NCBI GenBank assembly: GCA_017962105.1
Contig: JAGCVY010000086.1
Coordinates: forward strand, 1-64,000
DNA length: 64,000 nucleotides
Source of the DNA: Lachnospiraceae bacterium
GTDB lineage: Bacteria; Bacillota; Clostridia; Lachnospirales; Lachnospiraceae
Direction of reading: 5' to 3'
The translations under genes were made by a program, and so were the position numbers. Below the pieces are notes generated by a model. The model searched no databases, had not been told where the DNA came from, and worked only from the letters and a program-made list of their open reading frames with translations. Below are positions 16,682 through 24,894 of the stretch, in pieces (the first letter of the stretch is position 1; each line of letters starts with the position of its first letter).

Positions 16682-17782
16682 TTACGGAATCTCCGAGAGC
16701 AGACCGAACCGGTACCCCTGCTCCTCCAAAAAGGTCAGCACGGCGTCCAGCTCGTCCGCATTCTGCTGGCAGTCGTTGTGCATCAAAATAACGGCACCAT
16801 TGTGGTAATACGTCTTAAAATGGTCGGTCACGTATCCGGGGGCCGGCGGATTCTTCTTGTTGTAATCGCCGTAGGCGATGCTCCAGAACACCGTGCGGTA
16901 ACCCGCGTCGTGGAAGATTGTCAAAAGCCTTTTGGTGTACGAACCGGAGGGCGAGCGGAAGAACGGGTCCATCTCGTAGCCCGACTCCTCGTAGAAGTAC
17001 TCCGCGACGTCGATGATCTCGGAGATGATCTTCTCCACGGACATCTGGCGAAGGTCCTCATGGGACACGGTGTGGTTGCACACGGCGTGCCCTTCCTCCT
17101 TCATCCTTATGGCGTAGTCCATGCACTTCTTGAGGTAATGCTTCGTGACGAAGAAGCTGGCCTTGGCGTTGTGCTTCTTGAGGGTATCCAGGATGCTCAC
17201 CGTGAGATCGCTGGGGAATCCGCAGTCAAACGTAAAATACACGACTTTCTCGTCCGCCGCGCTCTTGTCGATATAAAATCCGCCGTAATCCGCGATCGGG
17301 ATAAACTCCCGGGTGCCCGACTGGGAATGATCCTTCTTGCGGATAAACTGCCACGTGTGTTCCGAGGTGTTGTCGATGGAATTATAGTAATCCGCATTGC
17401 TCAACAGGCACTCGCGGATATACTCCATCCGCGCCATCGGATCCGTGATATCCTCGGGGATATCCTGCGGATTCGTATACGGAGCGTCGGGATCCCCGAG
17501 TTTGGGCATCGGATCCGGCGTCGGCGTGGCTGTGGGTTCCGGCGTCGGGGTGCTCGTAGGCTCCGGCGTGGGTGTGCTTGTGGGCTCCGGCGTTGCCGTC
17601 GACTCCGGACTCGGCGTATCTTCCGGCGGATTGGTCGGCGTGTCAGCCGGCTTCGTCGCTTTCGCGGTTTCCCCGGCTGCAGGTGTCGGTTCCCCCGGCG
17701 CCTTCGTGGTGGTGCATCCGCACAGCAGGCTCCCGATCAGGATCAGGCAGACAATTGTTAAAAAATTCGTTCTTCGGTACAT
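16682..17782 (-). CDS. polysaccharide deacetylase lipoprotein, PdaA-like
   Basis: A 366-residue lipoprotein: signal ILIGSLLCGC, then about 75 residues of TP-rich spacer (TSTPTPEPTSTPTPEPT), then a NodB-homology deacetylase domain. Metal-site motifs are YFTFDCG (the PdaA-type variant of TFDDG) and NHTVSHED (HxxxH); the RSPSGSYTKRLL and AVILMHND blocks complete the catalytic set. PdaA-like enzymes remove acetyl groups from peptidoglycan MurNAc, altering sensitivity to lysozyme and envelope-active agents. It sits between the sensor kinase and the BceAB-like transporter, all same strand, suggesting a shared role in envelope defence. Start ATG 17782 follows GGGGGAG. Confidence 0.9.
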   Translation of the reverse strand: MYRRTNFLTIVCLILIGSLLCGCTTTKAPGEPTPAAGETAKATKPADTPTNPPEDTPSPESTATPEPTSTPTPEPTSTPTPEPTATPTPDPMPKLGDPDAPYTNPQDIPEDITDPMARMEYIRECLLSNADYYNSIDNTSEHTWQFIRKKDHSQSGTREFIPIADYGGFYIDKSAADEKVVYFTFDCGFPSDLTVSILDTLKKHNAKASFFVTKHYLKKCMDYAIRMKEEGHAVCNHTVSHEDLRQMSVEKIISEIIDVAEYFYEESGYEMDPFFRSPSGSYTKRLLTIFHDAGYRTVFWSIAYGDYNKKNPPAPGYVTDHFKTYYHNGAVILMHNDCQQNADELDAVLTFLEEQGYRFGLLSEIP

Positions 17783-17851
17783 CGTTACTCCCCCGTATTT
17801 TGGGCTTGCGCCGTTTTCGTTCGAAGCGTTATCGCACGCTTCGGAAAATGT

Positions 17852-18862
17852 TCAATCCACGACAATATCCTCTTTGTGCATATCGATCGTAAAGGCGGAC
17901 CCCTTGCCGATCTCAGACTCCACGGAGAGGCCGACATTCAGTTTGTGCGCGATCTTGCGGCAGAGGTACAGCCCGAGGCCCGTCGCACGGCCGCCGTCAG
18001 TGTCCCCTGTGGACACAAGACGCCCGTTGAACCCGGTGAAGCCCTTCTCGAAAACCCGCGGCACATCCTCCGGCGCGATGCCGATGCCGGTGTCCCGGAC
18101 GATGACCTTGGCGTCCTCCGTGATCGTGACGGTCACGCCGCCCTCGTAGGTGTATTTGACCGCGTTGGAGAGAAGCTGCTCTAGAAGGAAGGTGAACCAT
18201 TTTCCGTCGGTGACCACCGTCACCTTACAAGGCTCGTAATTCAGACTGAGTTTCTTCCCGATAAACTGCGGCGCGTACCGCCGTATGGAAGCGCGCACCA
18301 GCTCGTCCAGATCGCACTCCCGCACCGCAAGATCCGAGGCGTCCTCCCCGAGGCGGATGTACCCGAGGGCCATGTCGACGTACTGCTCCGTGCGGAACAG
18401 CTCCGCCGCCAGCGCACGGTTCTGCTCGGTATCCTCCGACTTGACAAGCATCTGCATCACCGCGAGAGGCGTCTTGATCTGGTGCACCCAGGTCGTATAG
18501 TAATCCTTTGCCTCCATGCGCTCCGAAAACTGCTGGTCCATCAGGGAGTCAATCCGCTTCCATAATGATTCTACGAGCGTAGAATAATCCCCTGCGGCAA
18601 CACCGATCTCGTCCGGCAGCTCCGTTTTCTCATAGGCTGCTGTCCGGATCGCATGAAGCCGGATCTTGTGCTGTTTCCACTGTCTGACGAAATCGAAAGC
18701 ACCCACCGCGAGGCCTGCCGTGATGCACAGGATCGCGGTGTAGACGATCGCGTTGTTCGGGACTCCGTAAAGCCAGAACACCAGCACACAGATCGCGATT
18801 GCAACAAGCCCCCAGACGATGGGGTAAATCCGTTCCTGAAGGAACGACACAAAAAACTTCAT
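17852..18862 (-). CDS. intramembrane-sensing histidine kinase, BceS-like
   Basis: A 336-residue sensor kinase with two N-terminal helices (YPIVWGLVAIAICVLVFWLYG and AIVYTAILCITAGLAVGAF) and almost no extracytoplasmic loop, as in BceS-type kinases that sense through their ABC transporter. The phosphorylated His is in YTTWVHQIKTPLAVMQ. The ATPase domain has QLLSNAVKYT (N box), DTGIGIAPEDVPRVFEKGF (G1/F box) and GLGLYLCRKIA (G2). It begins 17 bp after the response regulator gene. A CGGAAAATG element (17843-17851) sits just after its 3' end. Confidence 0.93.
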   Translation of the reverse strand: MKFFVSFLQERIYPIVWGLVAIAICVLVFWLYGVPNNAIVYTAILCITAGLAVGAFDFVRQWKQHKIRLHAIRTAAYEKTELPDEIGVAAGDYSTLVESLWKRIDSLMDQQFSERMEAKDYYTTWVHQIKTPLAVMQMLVKSEDTEQNRALAAELFRTEQYVDMALGYIRLGEDASDLAVRECDLDELVRASIRRYAPQFIGKKLSLNYEPCKVTVVTDGKWFTFLLEQLLSNAVKYTYEGGVTVTITEDAKVIVRDTGIGIAPEDVPRVFEKGFTGFNGRLVSTGDTDGGRATGLGLYLCRKIAHKLNVGLSVESEIGKGSAFTIDMHKEDIVVD

Positions 18863-18879
18863 AACCGTCCCTCCCGCAG

Positions 18880-19551
18880 CTACTCCACGATATATCCGCT
18901 GCCGACCTTCGTTGTGATGAACCCGGGCAGTCCCAGGCCCTCCAGCTTCTTGCGAAGACGCGTCACATTGACGGTCAGGGTATTTTCCTCCACGTAACTG
19001 TCATCCTGCCAAAGAGCCGTCATCAGGGCGTCTCGGGACACGATCTTCCCCTGGCTCTCCAGAAGCGTCCGCAGGATGCGGAATTCATTCTTCGTAAGCT
19101 CCACCCGCTCGCCCTCGAAGGTGGCGGAATTGTCGCTTAAGTTGAGCGTCAGCCCACGGTGCGACAGCGTCTGCGGCATCTCCCCCAGATCGTAGGCGCG
19201 CCGCAGGATGGCGGAAACCTTCGCCGTCAGGACCATCGGGTCCACGGGCTTGGGAATAAAGTCATCCGCCCCGAGATTCATCGCCATCACGATGTTCATA
19301 TTGTCGGACGCCGAGGAGAGGAACACGATGGGCACGTTGGAAACCTTGCGGATCTCGGTGCACCAGTGGTAGCCGTTGAAAAACGGCAGCATCACGTCCA
19401 CGAGCACCATCTGCGGATCCGCCGCGGCAAACTCCTCCATCACCGAGCGGAAGTCCTTCACCGTGACCACCTCGTTGCCCCAGCTCTCAATCTGCTTTTT
19501 GATCGCCTGCGCAAGCGCGTAGTCGTCCTCAATCAGAAAAATCTTCTTCAC
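18880..19551 (-). CDS. OmpR-family response regulator, BceR-like
   Basis: A 223-residue regulator: receiver domain with acidic pocket IEDD and phosphoacceptor Asp52 (LVDVMLPFFNG), then a winged-helix DNA-binding domain (LTKNEFRILRTLLESQGKIV ... TLTVNVTRLRKKLEGLG). The start codon is GTG at 19551, with a GGAG site overlapping the end of the upstream gene; only 9 bp separate the two. It pairs with the downstream BceS-like kinase and probably controls the BceAB-like genes and the deacetylase. Confidence 0.93.
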   Translation of the reverse strand: MKKIFLIEDDYALAQAIKKQIESWGNEVVTVKDFRSVMEEFAAADPQMVLVDVMLPFFNGYHWCTEIRKVSNVPIVFLSSASDNMNIVMAMNLGADDFIPKPVDPMVLTAKVSAILRRAYDLGEMPQTLSHRGLTLNLSDNSATFEGERVELTKNEFRILRTLLESQGKIVSRDALMTALWQDDSYVEENTLTVNVTRLRKKLEGLGLPGFITTKVGSGYIVE

Positions 19552-19560
19552 TCCATAACC

Positions 19561-21585
19561 TCACTGTTCCCAAGGATGTTCATTGATGATCCCCAGTGCC
19601 CGCTCCCAGCGGACCGGCGCCCTGCAGGCCGCAATGCTGGGGAAAGCTGCCCGGATCATCGCGCACAGGCACTCCGCCTTCGCGCGGAGATGGGGGCACG
19701 AAAGATACTCGGTGAGCATTCCTTCCGGATACTCCATAAGGGCTTCCATAATGCGGGCACGGTCCTCCGTCGGGTAAGTGCGTGCGTATATATCCGTAAA
19801 CCAGATATCGTCCTTTTTGCTATACGACTTATAGGTCCCGCGGGTATCATAAACCCTTTGCCCATGAGAATCATAATACGAATCGTAGAAGCCGTACTCT
19901 TCGCAGTTTAATTCGTTTCTCCAATAGTCAAGCACGTTGATACCGGATTCCTCACCATACGCTTCAAGCCGGGCATCCATGGCGTGCATCATTTCATGTA
20001 CCAGCTTCGTGCGGAAATAATCGAAATCCCACGAGTAATCCAGCGCGATATGTGTCGAACCCAGATAGTTGTTGGTAACTCCGTCGACATCGGAAGGGCC
20101 GGACTCAAACCAGTTTTCCAGAGACTCACACAGATAATAATGTATCCCCTGCCGGTTCGTCGTAACCTCCTCGAAAAATCCCGGCGGATACTCTGCCAGC
20201 ACTGCATACAGTGCGTCCATCATCTCCAGCAGGTGGTCCTCATCCTGGGCCGGCGAGAGACGCATACCGAATCGGAAAAGAGGCATGTCCTCGGACTTGT
20301 AGTAGAGGTTCACGCCAAACTGCACACAGATCCTCTCCGCTGTTTCGGCGACTTCCTCCGCCTTTGTTCCGACAGCCTCACTGCGGTGAAACACATGCTC
20401 CGGATACGACGGCTCACTGCCGTAATCCCAGAGGTAAAAACGGATTCCCTGCCGCTTTTGGAACACCGCCAGCAACAACTGTGATTCTCCGGCAAATACA
20501 GATTTGTACAGTCTGAAATCATCCGGGTTCTCCAGCCGCACCCCGGTTCCGTCTGCAAGGTTCACCACGGAAACCGCTTCGCTGTCCACTACAGAGACTC
20601 CCCCTTCGTCATAATGGCAGCATTGGGAATACATTGCAGCGCATCCGCTCCGGTAGTCCTCCACCATGGTCGAATCATACTCCGGAACAAATACGACGTA
20701 TGTTTCCTCCGGAAGGAACGATGTATACAGTTTCTGATAATTCCGGAATCCCGGGTTGTAAAAGGCATAATCCCCTTGGCGTCCGAGGAGAAACTGATCC
20801 GATTTTACGGGCAGCCCGCGTCTCTCCTGGTCCACACAGGAATTCCCGTCAATGCGGAAGGAAACCCGGGTGCTGCCGTCCTCGGAAAGGGCAACAAACA
20901 CATACCTCTGGCTCTCCATCCCGCAGTAAATATACAAATAGTCCGCCGGATCATACGGCTGCTCCGCTCTCTTTGTTCCATCCGGGTTCATGGCTGCAAG
21001 CACGTTTCTCTCGGTGTCACAGAACCACAGTAATCCGTCCTCGGAGCACCCGATACAGGTTCCGGCACAGGCGAACCGGAAGGTCTCCCTCAGTTCCCGG
21101 TCATAGCAGATAATCTCAGAGCTTTTTCTATCCCGGGCATATACCGTTCCGTCCGGAAGCACCATGGGTTCCACGGATACCCCTTCCGGGAATGTGAGCC
21201 TCGCCGGCGTGTCCGGATGATCCAGATCCATCAGCTGCAAACTGTTGTAAAAATGTCCCTTTTGAGATTCCGGAAGAGAATCATAAGTGCTGGATTGAAC
21301 AAGCACATAGTTTCCTGCGGAGTACAGATTACAAGCGGTAAATTCCGTCTCGCTGAGCGCAGGCAGCAGCTTCAGCGCAGCACTGTGGTCTGCATTTCCG
21401 GCAGGCCGCGGCGGCACCGGCGTGATGGAACTCGTGGGCGTCGGCGACGACTCTGCATTTTCCGCCGGCGTTGCGTTGTTCTTTTTTCTCAGTTGCGTGG
21501 AATCCTCGGCACATCCGCATGCAAACAAAGCGATGAGGATGATCAACGCCGCGATCCGAAACCTTGCAAACCATTTCTTTTTCAT
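19561..21585 (-). CDS. large lipoprotein with a zincin-type metallopeptidase motif
   Basis: A 674-residue lipoprotein (signal ILIALFACGC, short TP linker). The N-terminal 330 residues read like a beta-propeller of repeated strands (LMDLDHPDTPARLTFPEG, CSEDGLLWFCDTERNVLAAMNPDG). The C-terminal part contains HEMMH at 530-534 (FRTKLVHEMMHAMDARL) and, about 70 residues on, YPTEDRARIME, which matches the 'ED' third-ligand pattern of gluzincin-like peptidases. I infer an extracytoplasmic zinc peptidase; substrate unknown. It is the first gene of the BceRS-deacetylase-BceAB cluster (9 bp to the regulator). ATG 21585 has GGAGGGGA upstream; the longer frame to 21636 does not. Confidence 0.7.
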   Translation of the reverse strand: MKKKWFARFRIAALIILIALFACGCAEDSTQLRKKNNATPAENAESSPTPTSSITPVPPRPAGNADHSAALKLLPALSETEFTACNLYSAGNYVLVQSSTYDSLPESQKGHFYNSLQLMDLDHPDTPARLTFPEGVSVEPMVLPDGTVYARDRKSSEIICYDRELRETFRFACAGTCIGCSEDGLLWFCDTERNVLAAMNPDGTKRAEQPYDPADYLYIYCGMESQRYVFVALSEDGSTRVSFRIDGNSCVDQERRGLPVKSDQFLLGRQGDYAFYNPGFRNYQKLYTSFLPEETYVVFVPEYDSTMVEDYRSGCAAMYSQCCHYDEGGVSVVDSEAVSVVNLADGTGVRLENPDDFRLYKSVFAGESQLLLAVFQKRQGIRFYLWDYGSEPSYPEHVFHRSEAVGTKAEEVAETAERICVQFGVNLYYKSEDMPLFRFGMRLSPAQDEDHLLEMMDALYAVLAEYPPGFFEEVTTNRQGIHYYLCESLENWFESGPSDVDGVTNNYLGSTHIALDYSWDFDYFRTKLVHEMMHAMDARLEAYGEESGINVLDYWRNELNCEEYGFYDSYYDSHGQRVYDTRGTYKSYSKKDDIWFTDIYARTYPTEDRARIMEALMEYPEGMLTEYLSCPHLRAKAECLCAMIRAAFPSIAACRAPVRWERALGIINEHPWEQ

Positions 21586-21700
21586 ACCTTCTCCCCTCCG
21601 AAAACCCCCGCTCCGATAACAACCTGTATTATACACGATTCCCGCTGTAATTCCAACAGGTAACCATCCATGTCCGCCGTAAAAATGCTCCCGTACAACG

Positions 21701-21730
21701 CAGAAAGGGCACCGGATCGCTCCGATGCCC
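21701..21730 (-). terminator. terminator after the esterase-GH43 gene
   Basis: A 10-bp stem (GGGCATCGGA/TCCGGTGCCC on the minus strand, one G-U) capped by a GCGA tetraloop, followed by TTTCTG. It lies 55 bp after the stop codon at 21785. Confidence 0.75.
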
Positions 21731-21784
21731 CTGTGTATCCCATTGATTCTGTTTCCTCGGAAAATACTCCCGCAGCCCCGGTGA

Positions 21785-24700
21785 TCAGTGGATAAACCGC
21801 ACTGACAGGAGATGTCCGTTGCCGCCGCCGACCTTGGTCAGGTACAGCGCCGAGACACCGTCCGGGATCGGGCAGGCTGCGCGGTACTTCTCCCAGATGT
21901 CGGAGGAGTCCACCTTGACGGTGCCGATGACCGGTCCGTTCAGCTCGGTGCGAACCTCGAAACTGTCGTGGATGTAACCGCGGACCGTCAGCTCGATCTC
22001 CTTCACACCCTTGAAGTTGATGTACTTGAAGCCGATGGTCGTGCCGTCGTGGATATTCGCAACATACGAAGGATTCCTGTCGCCGTCGCGGCCGTCCTGG
22101 GTGATGCGCGGCTGGTTGCCGATGCCCACAAGCCAGTGCATCGGCTGCGTGATCTCCTTATCGAACAGGTTGCAGGCGATGTGCGCCGGAAGCTCTTCCG
22201 TGTCGAGAAGCGGACCGCCGTTCAGGCCACAGGAGGTGATCTCCACCTGTGCGATGGAACCGTCCGCTGCGAACTTCACTTCCTCAGCGCAACCCTGGCG
22301 GGAATACCAGGTGGCGTTGGTCTGGCGATGATAGAAAATGTAGCGCTTGCCGGCGATCTCGATGAGGCTGCCGTGGTTGTTTGCGCCGTACGCCGCGGGC
22401 GTCTCCGCATCCTTGTAGGTGCCGATGTGGAAGTCGCTGTTGGAGACGATCACACCGCCGTAAACAAACGGTCCCTCGGGGCTGTCGGAGGTTGCGTAGC
22501 AGAGCTCGTGCATCACTTCGCTCGAGTAGATAAAGTAATACTTGCCGTCGAACTTGCGGATCGAGGATGCCTCGAAAAATGCGTGTCCTTCAAAGCCGGT
22601 ACCCTCGCTGTAGCAGGAGCCCGGAACCACAATTCTCGGCTCCTTCACGATCGTAAGCATGTCCGGTCCGAGAACCGTCAGCTGCGAGCCGTGGCGGCTC
22701 TTGTCACCTCTGCCGCAGAAGCCCGTGAAGAGGTAGGTCACATCGCCCTCGGTCAGTACGCCCGGGTCGAACTGCGGCTCATCGCCTTCGCGCTCGCCGA
22801 GCTTCGTGCCGTCCTCATAGTGCACATAGCCGTAGAACTCATACTGTCCGGCTGGCGTGTCGCACACCGCAACGGAGACGATGCCGACCTTGTCGAGCAC
22901 GTAGTACAGGTAGTAGCGTCCGTCGGGACCGACGGTCACGTCCGGCGCGTACAGCACCATGTTTCCGCGGGAGTTCACCGGATCCTGAGTCTTCTTGTAG
23001 GTAACGCCCTCGTAGCGCCAGTTGCCGAGGTCATTGACCGGCGCGGACCAGCACACATAGTCGCCCTGGCAGAACACATAGCCGTTGAACTGATCGTGGG
23101 AACCGTAGACGTAGACGCGGTCGCCGAAGACGTAGGGCTCGCCGTCCGGGATGTACTCCCAGTTCGGCAGGTACGGATTGTACGCCTGCTTGCGCTCCGG
23201 GATCGTCTGGTCGGTGATGACACCGATCATGAAGTCGTTGAAGGGCTTGTTCTCAAAGCTCGGGACACAGCCTTCCTTGAGGAAGTTCATGCCACAGTGC
23301 GCGCCTGTTCCGTACGGTCTCCAAACCGGCATATCGGTGCCGTCGGCATCCTTGCCGTTGGGGTCGCCGGTCTTTACGAAGTTCGTAAGGTAGTTGCACA
23401 TCATGCGTGCGAGGTCGAAATGATATCCCTTGAAGGGTCTCCAGCAGGCCGCCAGGGTCTCAAAGAAGAACCACAGGTCAACCGAGTGGAAGGTGCCGGG
23501 GTTGTCCCAGCCAGGGATATCCGGGTTGAAGTTGTAGTAGTAGGACGGAGCTTCGTTGTGGGCAAATGCGGCCTTTACGGCGCACTCCAGCCCATCGGTC
23601 GGGGCGAACATATGCCCGTTGCGCACATGGGCCTCCGGGAAGGACATAAACTCGTCGTACTTGTCGCCGAGAGCTTCCTTCGCCTTCTTCTTGAAGTCCT
23701 CCTCATCGTCCGCGAAGACAACGGATTTGAACTCGTCGCCCGTATTGCCCGAGATCATCGGGACGTTGGCGTGCTTGCCCTGAAGGAACAGGATGTAGGG
23801 ATCCGCCACCATGAACGTTCCGTCGATGGTGGGCGCAAAGCGCGGATGATCCTTTGCAAACTCCGCGTAACGATCGCGGATGTAGATGGCGTCAAGCGCT
23901 CTCGCTTCCTCGAGAGTCTTCACACCTAAGAATTCGAAAAATGCCTCGCCGTTTTCCTCGGTCTTCGACAGCGGCTTCGGAGTGATAAATCCGTCGAGCA
24001 TATAAGGGCTGCGGATCATGCCGCTGTGCACGATCGCCTTCTGGAAAAGGCCGATGCTCTGCGGGCTCGTCAGCTGGTTCATAACACTGCCGCCGCCTGC
24101 GGACTGGCCGCCGATGGTGATATTGTTCGGGTCTCCGCCAAATGCCTTGATGTTGCGGATAACCCACTTGATTCCCGCCTGCTGGTCAAGGTTACCGAAG
24201 TTCGTCGGCGCCTCCGGCGATTCCTTCGTGATCTCGGGATGCGAGATGAAACCGAACGCGCCGAGGCGGTAGTTCACGCTTACGAACACCACGCCGCGCT
24301 TGGCGATATTTTCCCCGTTAAACTCCATCTCCGGCGGATAACCCCACTGGAAACCGCCGCCGAAGAACCATACGTACACGGGCAGATTGTCCGTGTCGCT
24401 CTTCGCGTTTGTCCATACATTCAAATACAGGCAGTCCTCGTCCATCGGGATATCCGGATCCACATGCCACTCACGGCAGTAGATGTCGGTTCCGACGCCC
24501 GGCTGATCCTGCACAGAGATCGGTCCGAACTCAAAACAATCTCTCACGCCTTCCCAGTCCGCTGCCGGCTGCGGCGCTCTCCAACGGTTCTTTCCAACCG
24601 GCGGAGCTGCGAACGGGATGCCCTTGAACACGCTGATGCGGGTGTTGTTGCCCGGCAGTCCGTGCACGAGACCATTTTCCGTCTTTACTACTTTTAACAT
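21785..24700 (-). CDS. carboxylesterase type B - GH43 - CBM6-like fusion, intracellular
   Basis: A 971-residue three-domain enzyme without a signal peptide. Residues 1 to about 510 are a type B carboxylesterase: EDCLYLNVW (88-96), oxyanion GGGF, and nucleophile Ser200 in GGQSAGG. A GH43 glycosidase begins at NPYLPNWEYIPDGEPYVFGD, whose Asp is the family's catalytic base, with VYVYGSHD and YAPDVTVGPDGRYYLYY following. The last 130 residues (VGIGNQPRITQDGRD ... FKYINFKGVKEIELTVRGY) resemble a CBM6-type carbohydrate-binding module. It could remove acyl groups and then xylose or arabinose from imported oligosaccharides; exact specificities are inference. ATG 24700 has GGAGGAAG; the frame beyond it is not needed. 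Confidence 0.9.
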   Translation of the reverse strand: MLKVVKTENGLVHGLPGNNTRISVFKGIPFAAPPVGKNRWRAPQPAADWEGVRDCFEFGPISVQDQPGVGTDIYCREWHVDPDIPMDEDCLYLNVWTNAKSDTDNLPVYVWFFGGGFQWGYPPEMEFNGENIAKRGVVFVSVNYRLGAFGFISHPEITKESPEAPTNFGNLDQQAGIKWVIRNIKAFGGDPNNITIGGQSAGGGSVMNQLTSPQSIGLFQKAIVHSGMIRSPYMLDGFITPKPLSKTEENGEAFFEFLGVKTLEEARALDAIYIRDRYAEFAKDHPRFAPTIDGTFMVADPYILFLQGKHANVPMISGNTGDEFKSVVFADDEEDFKKKAKEALGDKYDEFMSFPEAHVRNGHMFAPTDGLECAVKAAFAHNEAPSYYYNFNPDIPGWDNPGTFHSVDLWFFFETLAACWRPFKGYHFDLARMMCNYLTNFVKTGDPNGKDADGTDMPVWRPYGTGAHCGMNFLKEGCVPSFENKPFNDFMIGVITDQTIPERKQAYNPYLPNWEYIPDGEPYVFGDRVYVYGSHDQFNGYVFCQGDYVCWSAPVNDLGNWRYEGVTYKKTQDPVNSRGNMVLYAPDVTVGPDGRYYLYYVLDKVGIVSVAVCDTPAGQYEFYGYVHYEDGTKLGEREGDEPQFDPGVLTEGDVTYLFTGFCGRGDKSRHGSQLTVLGPDMLTIVKEPRIVVPGSCYSEGTGFEGHAFFEASSIRKFDGKYYFIYSSEVMHELCYATSDSPEGPFVYGGVIVSNSDFHIGTYKDAETPAAYGANNHGSLIEIAGKRYIFYHRQTNATWYSRQGCAEEVKFAADGSIAQVEITSCGLNGGPLLDTEELPAHIACNLFDKEITQPMHWLVGIGNQPRITQDGRDGDRNPSYVANIHDGTTIGFKYINFKGVKEIELTVRGYIHDSFEVRTELNGPVIGTVKVDSSDIWEKYRAACPIPDGVSALYLTKVGGGNGHLLSVRFIH

Positions 24701-24844
24701 ATACTTCCTCCTGATATTCACACGAAGCCGGCCGCCAGGGGCGCGCCATCCTCGAAAAATGTGCCTATATTATACTGTTTTTCAGCGGAAAATACAATCT
24801 GCACGCAATGTGTTATGTCATACATTTGGCCAATCCGCAGATGC

Positions 24845-24878
24845 AAAAAAGGATGCCTCCCGGGTTTGGGAGGCATCC
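24845..24878 (-). terminator. strong terminator after the DUF11 surface protein
   Basis: An 11-bp perfect stem (GGATGCCTCCC/GGGAGGCATCC) followed on the minus strand by six T, 17 bp after the stop at 24895. Confidence 0.9.
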
Positions 24879-24894
24879 CTGTTTACTTCAGTTT

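Noticed and set aside
21812..23929. 705-residue plus-strand open frame
   Set aside because: Complement of the esterase-GH43 gene; composition typical of a shadow.
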